DNA from: Paenibacillus guangzhouensis | GTDB taxonomy: Bacteria; Bacillota; Bacilli; Paenibacillales; Paenibacillaceae | DNA: 64,000 bases | NCBI RefSeq assembly: GCF_009363075.1 | Contig: NZ_CP045293.1 | Span: 3,534,001 to 3,598,000 of the forward strand | Direction of reading: 5' to 3' | Shown: positions 15,563 through 23,786 of the stretch, in pieces | How positions within the stretch are numbered: the first letter of the stretch is position 1 | How the letters are laid out: every line of letters begins with the position of its first letter | Program-made: the position numbers and the translations under genes | The notes under the pieces: model-generated | What the model saw: only the letters and a program-made list of their open reading frames with translations | Databases searched by the model: none | What the model was told of the DNA's origin: nothing

Positions 15563-16403
15563 ATGGCGATCTACCCATATAATGACGAAATAACCGATTG
15601 AAATTCGATAAATTACGGAAGCCGCACTGGGTACAAATATCAATGATTTTGTAATCGGATGTCTCCAAGAGATGCACGGCTGCTCCTAGGCGAAGCTGGA
15701 TTAAGTAATCCATCGGCGAAGTGCCTACAATCTGACTGAACAAAAAGCTGAAACGAGATGGACTCAGGTGAGCCAGATCGGCTAGCTGCTGCAAGCACCA
15801 GGGCTCGGCAATATGCTGCTCCATCTGTTCAACCACCTTCCGAATGTTCTCGATCCCCTGCAATTTGGCCGCATGCTTTGGCAGCTCCTGCAGCGCGAAG
15901 GATCGATGTATCGAAGCGAGGAACCGAATCAGATGGGCACGTATGATGGATACATAGGAAGGGAGCTTCCGATCGAACTCTTCCTCCATGCCGTAGAGCA
16001 TTCGTCTGAGTTCTTCAATAACCGGGTTATTCGCATCGAGCACATTCGAGAACCGCGTTCCGATCTCTCGGAATGGAGCGAGCAGCTCCGGATCATAACG
16101 CTGTTCAATCGCGAGCCAGGAAGGGTCGAACATGACGACCATCATCGTCAGCTCCTCCGTCTCAAAAGCGCGATGCAATTCATTGGAATTGATCAGAATG
16201 ATGTCACCTTGCGAAAAGGTATATTTGTTCCCATCGATAATGTAATACCCTGAACCGCGTACGATGAGATTAATCTCGAGTTCATTGTGCAGGTGTAGTC
16301 GTTGGAATAACGGCGAGATGCCCTGACTTTGCGAGATGAGAATCGGAAACGACGGCGGGAGGTCGATCGTATCGCTCGGTATGGAAGATTGAATTTTGTG
16401 CAT
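15546..16403 (-). CDS. AraC family regulator with N-terminal cupin domain
   Basis: 285 residues. An N-terminal cupin sensor (HLHNELEINLIVRGSGYYIIDG...GDIILINSNELH, about 36-85) is joined to a C-terminal double helix-turn-helix (about 185-285: LQQLADLAHLSPSRFSFLFSQIVGTSPMDYL, then DYKIIDICTQCGFRNLSNFNRLFRHYMGRSPSELR). This is the common sugar-sensing AraC layout. It directly precedes the kinase-GH4 genes in the same direction but has its own terminator, so it is probably their regulator from a separate transcript. Confidence 0.9.
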   Translation of the reverse strand: MHKIQSSIPSDTIDLPPSFPILISQSQGISPLFQRLHLHNELEINLIVRGSGYYIIDGNKYTFSQGDIILINSNELHRAFETEELTMMVVMFDPSWLAIEQRYDPELLAPFREIGTRFSNVLDANNPVIEELRRMLYGMEEEFDRKLPSYVSIIRAHLIRFLASIHRSFALQELPKHAAKLQGIENIRKVVEQMEQHIAEPWCLQQLADLAHLSPSRFSFLFSQIVGTSPMDYLIQLRLGAAVHLLETSDYKIIDICTQCGFRNLSNFNRLFRHYMGRSPSELRK

Positions 16404-16632
16404 AAGCCGTCTGTCCTCTCTTTCGATCTATGAAACATTCGCACATTCGCCATCACTACTTCTGAGTATATCATATTTCATGCACAATGATTTCCATTAT
16501 CTACATCCATCCATTTGATACATTTTCAACTTCCCTTTTTGACCAATTCATGTAAAATAGAAAGGTCGTGCCGACGGACTGTCGTCGGACAACCCATACT
16601 ATTCCCTAAATAAAGGAGCATTTCGATTCATC

Positions 16633-17241
16633 ATGCAAACACAACAAGTCAAAATGACTACAGCGGATCCGAGCGCACTCGGACTTTTTGGCCTAGCGAT
16701 GGTTACGCTTGTCGCATCCAGCCAAAAACTCGGATGGACCGACGGTCTGTCACTCATCATTCCGTGGGCGATTTTCCTCGGGGCCTTCGCACAGCTCTTC
16801 GCCTGCATCCATGATGCCAAGAAGAACAATACATTTGGCGCAACCGCATTTGGCGGATTCGCATTCTTCTGGTTCTCGGTTGCACTCGCTTGGCTGTTCA
16901 AAATGGGCGCATTCGGTGAGATCATTGCCTCGCAAGCAGATGGCAAACAACTTGGATTTGCTTTTCTAGGCTATCTGATCTTCTCACTCTACATGACCAT
17001 CGGTGCAATGGAGACGCACAAAGTACTCTTTATCATCTTCGTCCTCATTGACTTCTTGTTCCTCGGACTCACCTTCGATGCATTCGGCATCATGTCGCAT
17101 GTCATGCACAAGGTCGCTGCCATCGCTGAGTTCTGCATTGCGATTTTCTCCTTCTACGGTTCTGCCGCTGCCGTGCTTAATGTGCATTTCGGTCGCACAT
17201 TTTTGCCGGTTGGACAACCGTTCCATATTTTCAAGAAATAG
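16633..17241 (+). CDS. Acetate uptake transporter, GPR1/FUN34/SatP family
   Basis: 202 residues with six hydrophobic segments (about 16-34, 42-60, 70-90, 103-124, 130-150, 157-180). The N-terminal DPSALGLFGLAMVTLV corresponds to the NPAPLGL signature of the family, with Asp-Pro-Ser-Ala in place of Asn-Pro-Ala-Pro. Members carry acetate or succinate, as the anion with protons. The AAAGGAG site is about 14 nt from the ATG, longer than usual, but no alternative start exists. It is divergent from the AraC gene and has a strong terminator. Confidence 0.85.
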   Translation: MQTQQVKMTTADPSALGLFGLAMVTLVASSQKLGWTDGLSLIIPWAIFLGAFAQLFACIHDAKKNNTFGATAFGGFAFFWFSVALAWLFKMGAFGEIIASQADGKQLGFAFLGYLIFSLYMTIGAMETHKVLFIIFVLIDFLFLGLTFDAFGIMSHVMHKVAAIAEFCIAIFSFYGSAAAVLNVHFGRTFLPVGQPFHIFKK

Positions 17242-17261
17242 AATATACGCTTAGTTATGAC

Positions 17262-17306
17262 AAAAAGCTATGAATCTCAACGTTGGTTGACATCATAGCT
17301 TTTTTG
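17262..17306. terminator. Bidirectional terminator between satP-like gene and 17323 gene
   Basis: AAAAAGCTATGA (17262-17273) pairs with TCATAGCTTTTT (17293-17304). It has A on the left and T on the right, so it can stop both convergent transcripts. Confidence 0.85.
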
Positions 17307-17322
17307 GTGTTCTTGTATAGAA

Positions 17323-17724
17323 TTACAGAAGTAAATAGAGAAAATAGCCGTACACCGATTCCAATTCCTTGACCGAAATCTGCATTGCATCCGCCTGCTG
17401 TTCGAAGGACGATTCCGGCAGCTGTTTGATCACTTGGAGCAGCTGCGCCATGTATCCAATCGGCGTATACGTAAGATCAGATTGAAGCACCCGGAACCCC
17501 GTCGGCTCAACGGCCTCTAGAATTCCAAAACCAATACACTTCTTAATTCGTGAAGCAATATCCGCATGCGACAGGCGAAGTACCTTACTTAACTCCGTCA
17601 CCGTAACCGTGCTGATATGTGCTTCGTTCTTTTTCTCCAATAAAATATAAATCAATGTTCTGTATTGTTGGAGCAAATCACCCCAATGGAGTACGGAAGT
17701 TTGTCCTTGAATCATCGCTCTCAT
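17323..17724 (-). CDS. Putative small winged-helix protein, partner of the zinc-ribbon gene
   Basis: 133 residues. Residues about 20-75 look like a winged helix: a helix (LLQQYRTLIYILLEKKN), then TVTELSKVLRLSHADIASRIKKCIGFGILEAVEPTGFRVL. The C-terminal half is helical and ends YGYFLYLLL. No known family is recognised. The start at 17724 and an ATG three codons later are both possible; the site is a weak GAGAG. It follows the zinc-ribbon/HTH gene by 33 nt, so the two are probably one operon. Confidence 0.65.
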   Translation of the reverse strand: MRAMIQGQTSVLHWGDLLQQYRTLIYILLEKKNEAHISTVTVTELSKVLRLSHADIASRIKKCIGFGILEAVEPTGFRVLQSDLTYTPIGYMAQLLQVIKQLPESSFEQQADAMQISVKELESVYGYFLYLLL

Positions 17725-17757
17725 CTCTCTATATCTATGATATTGGTATGACTCTAT

Positions 17758-18222
17758 TTATTGCTCTGTATAATCTCGAAAGAAACGGCTGACGGGTTGA
17801 TTGAAATATTTCGCAACCTTATCCGCATTCTCACGCTTTGGGGTAATCCCCTCGAATACCCAGCGCTCAACGGTTCTCGTCTTCAGATCCAGCGCCTGGG
17901 CAAGCTCAGGTATGGAAATCTTCGATGCCTCGATCGCGAGATACAGTCGCTCATTCCCGATCTGCCACCGCTTCAACTTACGCAGCGGATACTTCTTGTA
18001 ACAGAATTCGCAGCTCTCACATCCCTGCATGGGGCGGCCGCACTTCGTACATTGCCCAAGTCTAGCTCGCTGTGCTTCGATCACCTGGCGATTCTTATTC
18101 CTGCGCTCTTCACAGCGCTTGCATAAATATCGTTCACTCGGATGTTCGCCGCACTGTGCACATACCCCCTGCATGCGACGCCATTGTCGCAATTTCCGCA
18201 TCGATATCGCTTCATTTGTCAT
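17758..18222 (-). CDS. Zinc-ribbon / XRE-type HTH protein
   Basis: 154 residues from the ATG at 18222, 9 nt after GAAGGA; two upstream ATGs abut the site. The N-terminal part has two cysteine knuckles: C21, C24, C34, C37 and C58, C61, C68, C71, C74. A basic stretch separates them. Residues about 92-148 form a Cro/CI-type HTH (LAQALDLKTRTVERWVFEGITPKRENADKVAKYF). A DNA-binding, zinc-dependent regulator is the natural inference. It heads a two-gene unit with a small winged-helix gene. I cannot place it in a named family. Confidence 0.75.
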   Translation of the reverse strand: MTNEAISMRKLRQWRRMQGVCAQCGEHPSERYLCKRCEERRNKNRQVIEAQRARLGQCTKCGRPMQGCESCEFCYKKYPLRKLKRWQIGNERLYLAIEASKISIPELAQALDLKTRTVERWVFEGITPKRENADKVAKYFNQPVSRFFRDYTEQ

Positions 18223-18400
18223 GCTCATCATTCCTTCAAAAGAACTTCACTTGATGTAAAAATAGAATGATAGCCGAACACGGCTCATTTTATACCTCTA
18301 TCAGTATCGTATAAATAGGAGCAAGTTACAACGATAATTTCTGCCAAATGGTATAGGTCGTATCGCATTAGGTGAAGGTATGAAGAGGAGGTGTTTCCCA

Positions 18401-18697
18401 TTGGAATGGTTCATGCTCGCCGCGCTCATCATCGTCCCGATGTTGATGCTGGCTCTCGCTTATTATAGTCGACCGATTCGTAACGTCTTGCATGCCCTTG
18501 CTCTGCTCAGTTTCTATTGCGCTGGCTCTGTCGTCGCGATCGCGGTCTATCGTACGGTACAGCACGATACAACATTTACGACGGATGTCCATGCTATCTT
18601 ATTGAATCCTTGGTTGTTGTACCCTGGTGCTTACTTAGGCCTCTATGTCCCCTATCGCATACTGGGCGGATTCGTGAAAAAAAACCAACCGCATTAG
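18401..18697 (+). CDS. Small three-helix membrane protein
   Basis: 98 residues from the TTG at 18401, which has GAGGAGGTG and 7 nt spacing; an ATG at 18380 overlaps that site. Three hydrophobic segments (about 2-20, 30-50 and 66-85) and short loops. It ends GGFVKKNQPH, just inside the terminator stem. No family recognised. It is convergent with the histidine kinase gene. Confidence 0.7.
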   Translation: MEWFMLAALIIVPMLMLALAYYSRPIRNVLHALALLSFYCAGSVVAIAVYRTVQHDTTFTTDVHAILLNPWLLYPGAYLGLYVPYRILGGFVKKNQPH

Positions 18698-18716
18698 CGA
18701 TGCGATTGGTTTTTAC
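18679..18716. terminator. Bidirectional terminator
   Basis: ACCAACCGCAT and ATGCGATTGGT pair with one mismatch around a 4-nt loop. There are A on the left and T on the right. It serves the membrane-protein gene (+) and the kinase gene (-), overlapping the ends of the first gene. Confidence 0.85.
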
Positions 18717-20137
18717 GCTTCGAACACCAAGGGGAGAACAATCTCAAAGGACGTTCCTTGATTAACTTCGCTTGATGCCGTAATGATACCGCCATGATTC
18801 ACAATAATATTATAACTAATCATAAGTCCGAGACCCGTGCCCGTTTCCTTCGTAGAGTAGAACGGTTGACCAATCTGTTCGAGCTGTTCTGGCGTCATCC
18901 CGCATCCTTCATCGCGAATCACGATGCGTACCTCCTGTCCGCAGACCCCGGTGGTCACATACACATTTCCCCCGCCCTGCATGGCATCTATCGCATTCTT
19001 GAGCAGATTAATCAACACCTGCTTCAATTGATTCGAATCGCCAGACACCCAGATCGGGTACTGATTCATATTGCCATGGATCTCTACCTTCTTGAGAATC
19101 GCTTGTACACTCATGAGGGACATCACATGGTCCAGAATCGCTACAATATCCAAATGCTGAAGGTGCGCTTGATGAGGCCGTGCCAAGATCAGAAGCTCAT
19201 TAACGATACTCTCAATCCGTTTCAATTCCGATTCTATAATCTCGAAATAGCGTACATCTCTTGTACGACCTGTCTGGAACAACTTCATGAACCCATTAAT
19301 CGAGGTTAAGGGATTACGAATTTCATGCGCAATGCCCGCTGCGAGCTGTCCGACAACAGCAAGCTTCTCTGATTGCACCAGCTGCTCTTCTTCCCTCTTA
19401 CGTTCCGTAATGTCAGCATAAATTCCTAGCGCAGCTCGATTACCTCGGTATTGGAAGGATAAAGAGACGCCTTCAACATCTTTCAGTTCGCCTGTCAGAC
19501 AGTGCACACGATACCGGGTCGGACCGATTCGTTGATAATTCCGATAACGTCTTCTTCGCAATTCAAGCTGTTGATGATAAGACGCATCTACGAGTTGATT
19601 TGTCGATAACCCCAAGACTTCTTCCAGATGCGATGCGCCAATCAGTCGAAGCCCCGCCGGGTTCGCATACTGAATCACACCGCCACGGGTAATAAGAACA
19701 GTGAACGGGAGATCCTCCAGCAGCTGATCCAATTCTTCTTCAAGATCGTGCATATCGTGTGGGCGTATCTGCTCTCCCGTCCGCGGAAGCACTTGGATGA
19801 GAAAAGCCTCCTCACCCTGCTTCTCGCGAAGGTGAGAAATATGGAAATGCACATCGAGAATGTGTTCCTGCTGATGCTGGAGACGTATCCGGAGCTCTCT
19901 CCGCTCAAATGCTTCCTCCATCAACATGGCTTGCATCAGCATGAAGACTTCACTACGATCTTCCGGGTATGTAATCTCTTGGGCTGTTAAACTTCGTAAT
20001 TCATCAGGCTCGTAACCCAGCATGCTGCATAAAGCGAAATTCGCATGGAGGATCTCACCTTTCTCCGATACATAAGCCATCCCAACAACCGCTTGCTCAT
20101 ATGCGACACCATGCGAATGAACTTGCTCAGGACACAC
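18713..20137 (-). CDS. Cytosolic PAS-domain sensor histidine kinase (sporulation-kinase type)
   Basis: 474 residues; GTG at 20137 with GAGGGG 7 nt upstream. Two PAS domains (about 10-120 and 135-245) are followed by a HisKA domain with H-box HEIRNPLTSINGFMKLF, then HATPase_c with N-box NLLKNAIDAM, G1 DEGCGM and G2 GTGLGLMIS. No transmembrane helix, so it senses an internal signal. No response regulator is adjacent. In Bacillales such orphan PAS kinases commonly feed the Spo0F-Spo0A phosphorelay, which is the likely role but not shown here. Confidence 0.85.
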   Translation of the reverse strand: MCPEQVHSHGVAYEQAVVGMAYVSEKGEILHANFALCSMLGYEPDELRSLTAQEITYPEDRSEVFMLMQAMLMEEAFERRELRIRLQHQQEHILDVHFHISHLREKQGEEAFLIQVLPRTGEQIRPHDMHDLEEELDQLLEDLPFTVLITRGGVIQYANPAGLRLIGASHLEEVLGLSTNQLVDASYHQQLELRRRRYRNYQRIGPTRYRVHCLTGELKDVEGVSLSFQYRGNRAALGIYADITERKREEEQLVQSEKLAVVGQLAAGIAHEIRNPLTSINGFMKLFQTGRTRDVRYFEIIESELKRIESIVNELLILARPHQAHLQHLDIVAILDHVMSLMSVQAILKKVEIHGNMNQYPIWVSGDSNQLKQVLINLLKNAIDAMQGGGNVYVTTGVCGQEVRIVIRDEGCGMTPEQLEQIGQPFYSTKETGTGLGLMISYNIIVNHGGIITASSEVNQGTSFEIVLPLVFEA

Positions 20138-20251
20138 TTGAAATCCCCTCTCGAATGAATAATGGTCAGGAATGTAATCTCATTTCATCCGAATTATTCC
20201 AGACTAACCCAATTTTACAACTACTCCCTATGACATTCAATAGCTAACCTA

Positions 20252-20584
20252 TTACGTATCTCCAAGATCTTGTAGATGATCGAATATCCGCATTTCTTGC
20301 ATCGCGTGCTTCGTCTCATCGGTTCCGCATTGATATATTTGCTTGTACACCTGCGTTAAATAATGGTCATAGGCGTCATTCTCTGGGTCTACATGGTACG
20401 GAAAAGCAGGAAGATGAGATCGGAAATACGTTCGGTCATCCGAGTTCATCTTCATCTCCAGCAAATGTTGCAATTGATCTACTTCCTCCTGCGTTGCGTA
20501 GATCTCAAATTCATAAGGGGTTGCGCCCTGTTCACTTACAATCGAGTTCGATTGTACGGATACATAATATTTATGCTTTTCCAT
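20252..20584 (-). CDS. Conserved small hypothetical protein
   Basis: 110 residues from the ATG at 20584, preceded by GGAGGAGGTG; a longer frame to 20848 would run over the small membrane-protein gene upstream. Begins MEKHKYYVSVQSNSI and contains EFEIYATQEEVDQLQHLLEMK followed by a helix-rich segment. It resembles small Bacillaceae proteins of unknown function; no motif with a known role is visible. It starts 23 nt after the 49-residue membrane protein gene and is probably co-transcribed with it. Confidence 0.75.
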   Translation of the reverse strand: MEKHKYYVSVQSNSIVSEQGATPYEFEIYATQEEVDQLQHLLEMKMNSDDRTYFRSHLPAFPYHVDPENDAYDHYLTQVYKQIYQCGTDETKHAMQEMRIFDHLQDLGDT

Positions 20585-20607
20585 CGAATCACCTCCTCCA
20601 TTCCTGC

Positions 20608-20757
20608 CTATGACTTCAGGGAATAATATATGCAAGCCGCCGCGAATACGGCAATCAGGACGAGATAAGGGATATAGACGCGATTGAAAAACCATGGATT
20701 TTTCTTCATCTGTGCGTAGTAACGCTTGTCCATCATGTCTTTTTCTTCTTCCTTCAC
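20608..20757 (-). CDS. 49-residue single-pass membrane protein
   Basis: GTG at 20757 with AAGGA about 7 nt upstream and TAG at 20608-20610. The product begins MKEEEKDMMDKRYYAQMKKN (first half charged), followed by PWFFNRVYIPYL and a membrane segment, VLIAVFAAACIYYSL, near the C-terminus. It lies 23 nt upstream of the 110-residue gene in another frame from the longer open frame there. Site, length and clean topology support a real gene. Function unknown. Confidence 0.7.
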   Translation of the reverse strand: MKEEEKDMMDKRYYAQMKKNPWFFNRVYIPYLVLIAVFAAACIYYSLKS

Positions 20758-20868
20758 TTTGCATCCTTCCTTTCGCTATGGCGTCAAGAGCTCCCATCCT
20801 CTGATCACCCTTATTCTGTCCACTGGTTGGCAATTCATCCGTATCCACCCGTTGCCCGCTTCAAAATA

Positions 20869-20930
20869 CAAAAAACCTCTGGGATAAGCAAGCTCCATAG
20901 GAGCGACTGCTTACTAGAGGTTTTTTTGTG
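20869..20930 (-). terminator. Terminator of the GH116 gene
   Basis: On the minus strand AAACCTCTAGTAAGCAG pairs imperfectly with the facing GCTTATCCCAGAGGTTT around an inner AGCTCC/GGAGCG stem, and the right arm runs into T. A and T runs on both sides allow it to work in either direction. Confidence 0.7.
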
Positions 20931-20932
20931 TT

Positions 20933-23548
20933 TTATCCCCTTCTCACTTGTACTTGGACAGCTCCTCCGGATTCAACCGTCACGGGACTCGTGAACGAGA
21001 TCGTGCCGGACATGGCCGAATAGCTTATAGCCTTATCTTCAAGCACAATAGATTCAATCTGCTGCCCGGCGAGGAAAGGCAACTGTAGTGTGGACAACGT
21101 CAAGGTTCCATACAGGACGCATACCGATACGGCATGTTCCGATTTGGTCAATACGCCCCAACCGGAATCCAGCGACCAGAAGCATTGGAAATCGCCTTCC
21201 TGCAGGACCGGATTGAACCCGATCATCCCCTGCACCATATCGAATTCGAACCCGCTTAATGTCGGGATCAACGCATAGCTAGCCATCGACCTTGCATAAT
21301 TGCTTCCGCACTCATATTCGTTCCATGGGTTGCGTCTGTACCCGTCATAGCGGTCTCGAATGGCTTCCACGATCTCTAACCCTTCGGTCACAAGCCCTTC
21401 CTGAATCATATGAATCGCTGCTTGATATTCGAACCCGTTCATCGTCTCCTGCGCATAGGTGAGCGGAACGGCTGGCTTCTGTGTCCCTTCCGGCCAGACG
21501 CAGATCATAACGCCTGCTTCATCATTCAAGCTGTAGATTCGGCATGGGTTGAATACATCCTGCATACTCTTCTTAAAGTTATGCTCATAAATGGCTTGAA
21601 GCGCGGATTTCGTCTGTGCCGGATTGAATATCTCCCCTAAGCCGCTTATGTTCGCATGCCACTGGGCTACAACTTGATCCACGCCGCATCCGTCCACGAT
21701 TTGATACTTCATCTCCTGTTTCTCAGCATTCCAATAATGCTTCATGGCGCTTGCGTCATAAGATAAGAGAAGGGATTGATCTTTAACGTCCACAATTTGA
21801 TGATAATAAGAACCGTTGAATAAATGCTCATCCGTCCATGCTTTTCCTCGATTGAATAACGCGCGGTATTCGCCAGCTGTCTCCTGCTCGCCTAGTGCCT
21901 CCGCCATTTCGGCGCCAGCCTTGAGCGCCCCCAGGTAGAATCCATTCAGCCACGCATTCGGCCCGAACAGCTCCATATCTAACGTATGGTGCTGTCTTCC
22001 CTCGAGTACACCGTCTTTATCCGCATCCCAGCGGTCTTCGTTCGTCGCTGACCATGCATATTCGATCGATTGCTTCACCGCTGACCAATGCTGCTTCAGC
22101 CACGCCGTGTCACCGCATATTTTCCAATCCCGATACGTCTTCATGACGCCGCCGAATTGCCCATCCGCGCATGCCCGATAATTATTCGCCGCCCGACCTA
22201 CTGGCAGCTGCAGTCGGAAGGACATCCTTCCATCTTCCCGCTGGTTATAATGGAAATCTAAATCCCGCATCGAACGTTCTAACGCAGGGAACAAGAATGG
22301 AAGCGCATAAGCATAGTTCCAGACATGCGTACAAGAGCCTTCGCAAGATCCTTGGTCAGGAAGACAGCCTTCCCAGCCGTAGAACGATCCATCGGTCAAT
22401 CGCAGACATGTCGGCGACTTCAATATGGAGATATTCGCAGAGACGGCATCGAGCACCGCTGGCGGCAGCGTCGAGGAGAACAAGGCTTCCTTGAACATTA
22501 ACGTCTCCTGGTACAACCGATCCCAGTGCTGTAGAGCATAGGCTGCACTTGCCGTAGAGTTCGGGAATATTGTCGCATAATAATTTGTCCATGAATTATG
22601 AACCAGTGGATCGCAATTGCCGCCTTCACAAGAACACGACTGCGGGTTCCAATCATTCACGACATTCGGGAAGCTCCAGCTGAGCACAAACCGCACGCTA
22701 CGCTTCTCCCCTGGACCTAAGTGTATATGCGCCGCAAGCGTGCTATGATCCGTATGCTCTGGAACCGCTTTCGATTGTGCGGTCTCGTAGGAGCGATTCT
22801 TGAATTTCCCCGCGGTCGTGAGATCATTCCAATACATCTCAAGATTGTCGAACCAATCGCCGCGATACCAATATTCCTGATAGCTAATATCTTCGCTATC
22901 CGTTGCGATCGTCAAATCCCCATATTTCGGATCATGGGTGGCATACCCTGTTGATGACAGCTTGATCATATGGCTGTTCTGTACCTGTGTATACTGGCTC
23001 ACCCGTTGTTCATCCATGAACGGATTCGAGACTGTGAAGCACAGAGTATAATCCAGAGTACGAGCTGTCGTATTCGTAATCTCAATATCGAAGAAGGCAC
23101 TTGGAATGCTTGAATCCCGATCATTCAGCGGAATGAACGGGTTGAACGCGGTCATCTGGATGAGACCAGGGAACTTCGCATCTGCGAAGTCCAGCTTCGC
23201 GATTGGGAATTCACCCGTAAACTTGAGCGATTCGAAATGCGGTACGCCGGCTAATGTCGAGCGATTCGGCCCGAATCCGTAGCCGCCGTGATGGCGATAT
23301 CGAATGTTACCCATATGACCTGGCGGCAGATCGCCGTGCAGAACGCGCGCGTCTAGCAGCTCCCCGTCTGCCTCTGTCTTGATAGCAAAATGGCTGAAGT
23401 AATTATCGCTCTGCTTGTTCGGACGGTTATAAAGCTCCCAATCGATCAATCGTCCGCTGCCTGACAACCCTAGACTTCCCGATCCAATACCGCCGAGCGG
23501 GAACGATATTTCCTTTGCTTGTTCGCCTTGATAGGTGAATCTGCTCAT
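20933..23548 (-). CDS. GH116 family glycosidase (beta-glucosidase / GBA2-like)
   Basis: 871 residues from the ATG at 23548 with AAAGGAG 9 nt upstream; the frame continues upstream without a site and through the operator. It has the N-terminal GBA2 domain (SFPLGGIGSGSLGLSGSGRLIDWELYN) and the C-terminal (alpha/alpha)6 barrel with GSCTHVWNYAYALPFLFPALERSMRDLD and HHTLDMELFGPNAWLNGFYLGALKAG. The family includes bacterial beta-glucosidases, beta-xylosidases and N-acetylglucosaminidases. No signal peptide, so it acts in the cytoplasm. Two identical operators lie between it and the divergent LacI-type regulator. Confidence 0.9.
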   Translation of the reverse strand: MSRFTYQGEQAKEISFPLGGIGSGSLGLSGSGRLIDWELYNRPNKQSDNYFSHFAIKTEADGELLDARVLHGDLPPGHMGNIRYRHHGGYGFGPNRSTLAGVPHFESLKFTGEFPIAKLDFADAKFPGLIQMTAFNPFIPLNDRDSSIPSAFFDIEITNTTARTLDYTLCFTVSNPFMDEQRVSQYTQVQNSHMIKLSSTGYATHDPKYGDLTIATDSEDISYQEYWYRGDWFDNLEMYWNDLTTAGKFKNRSYETAQSKAVPEHTDHSTLAAHIHLGPGEKRSVRFVLSWSFPNVVNDWNPQSCSCEGGNCDPLVHNSWTNYYATIFPNSTASAAYALQHWDRLYQETLMFKEALFSSTLPPAVLDAVSANISILKSPTCLRLTDGSFYGWEGCLPDQGSCEGSCTHVWNYAYALPFLFPALERSMRDLDFHYNQREDGRMSFRLQLPVGRAANNYRACADGQFGGVMKTYRDWKICGDTAWLKQHWSAVKQSIEYAWSATNEDRWDADKDGVLEGRQHHTLDMELFGPNAWLNGFYLGALKAGAEMAEALGEQETAGEYRALFNRGKAWTDEHLFNGSYYHQIVDVKDQSLLLSYDASAMKHYWNAEKQEMKYQIVDGCGVDQVVAQWHANISGLGEIFNPAQTKSALQAIYEHNFKKSMQDVFNPCRIYSLNDEAGVMICVWPEGTQKPAVPLTYAQETMNGFEYQAAIHMIQEGLVTEGLEIVEAIRDRYDGYRRNPWNEYECGSNYARSMASYALIPTLSGFEFDMVQGMIGFNPVLQEGDFQCFWSLDSGWGVLTKSEHAVSVCVLYGTLTLSTLQLPFLAGQQIESIVLEDKAISYSAMSGTISFTSPVTVESGGAVQVQVRRG

Positions 23549-23619
23549 AGGTTCGATCTCCTTTGTCGATTGAATCCAAATCTTCCATTTATCGAAATTT
23601 ACATATCCTACTGCATTTA

Positions 23620-23632
23620 CGTTCACGTGCAC
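23620..23632. promoter_or_regulatory. Operator copy 1 for the LacI-type regulator
   Basis: CGTTCACGTGCAC with the palindromic core CACGTG, 72 nt upstream of the GH116 start. An identical 13-mer lies at 23708-23720. Confidence 0.75.
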
Positions 23633-23707
23633 GGGTTTATTGTAGCAGTCCTTTTTTCGGTTGTAAACCACCTAGAGAAAATTCGCATACAATTCATTTA
23701 TTCAATC

Positions 23708-23720
23708 CGTTCACGTGCAC
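23708..23720. promoter_or_regulatory. Operator copy 2 for the LacI-type regulator
   Basis: Identical CGTTCACGTGCAC, 67 nt upstream of the lacI-type start and 88 nt from copy 1. The spacing of about 8.4 helical turns would permit looping. Confidence 0.75.
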
Positions 23721-23786
23721 AAATTGACCAGACGACTGTTTTGAGATACGATAAATCTATCTTAAGGAGAGGACCGGAAATACGCG

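Noticed and set aside
12487-16403. Prophage remnant around the holin gene
   Set aside because: No integrase, portal, tail or lysin genes; the neighbours are ordinary metabolic genes.
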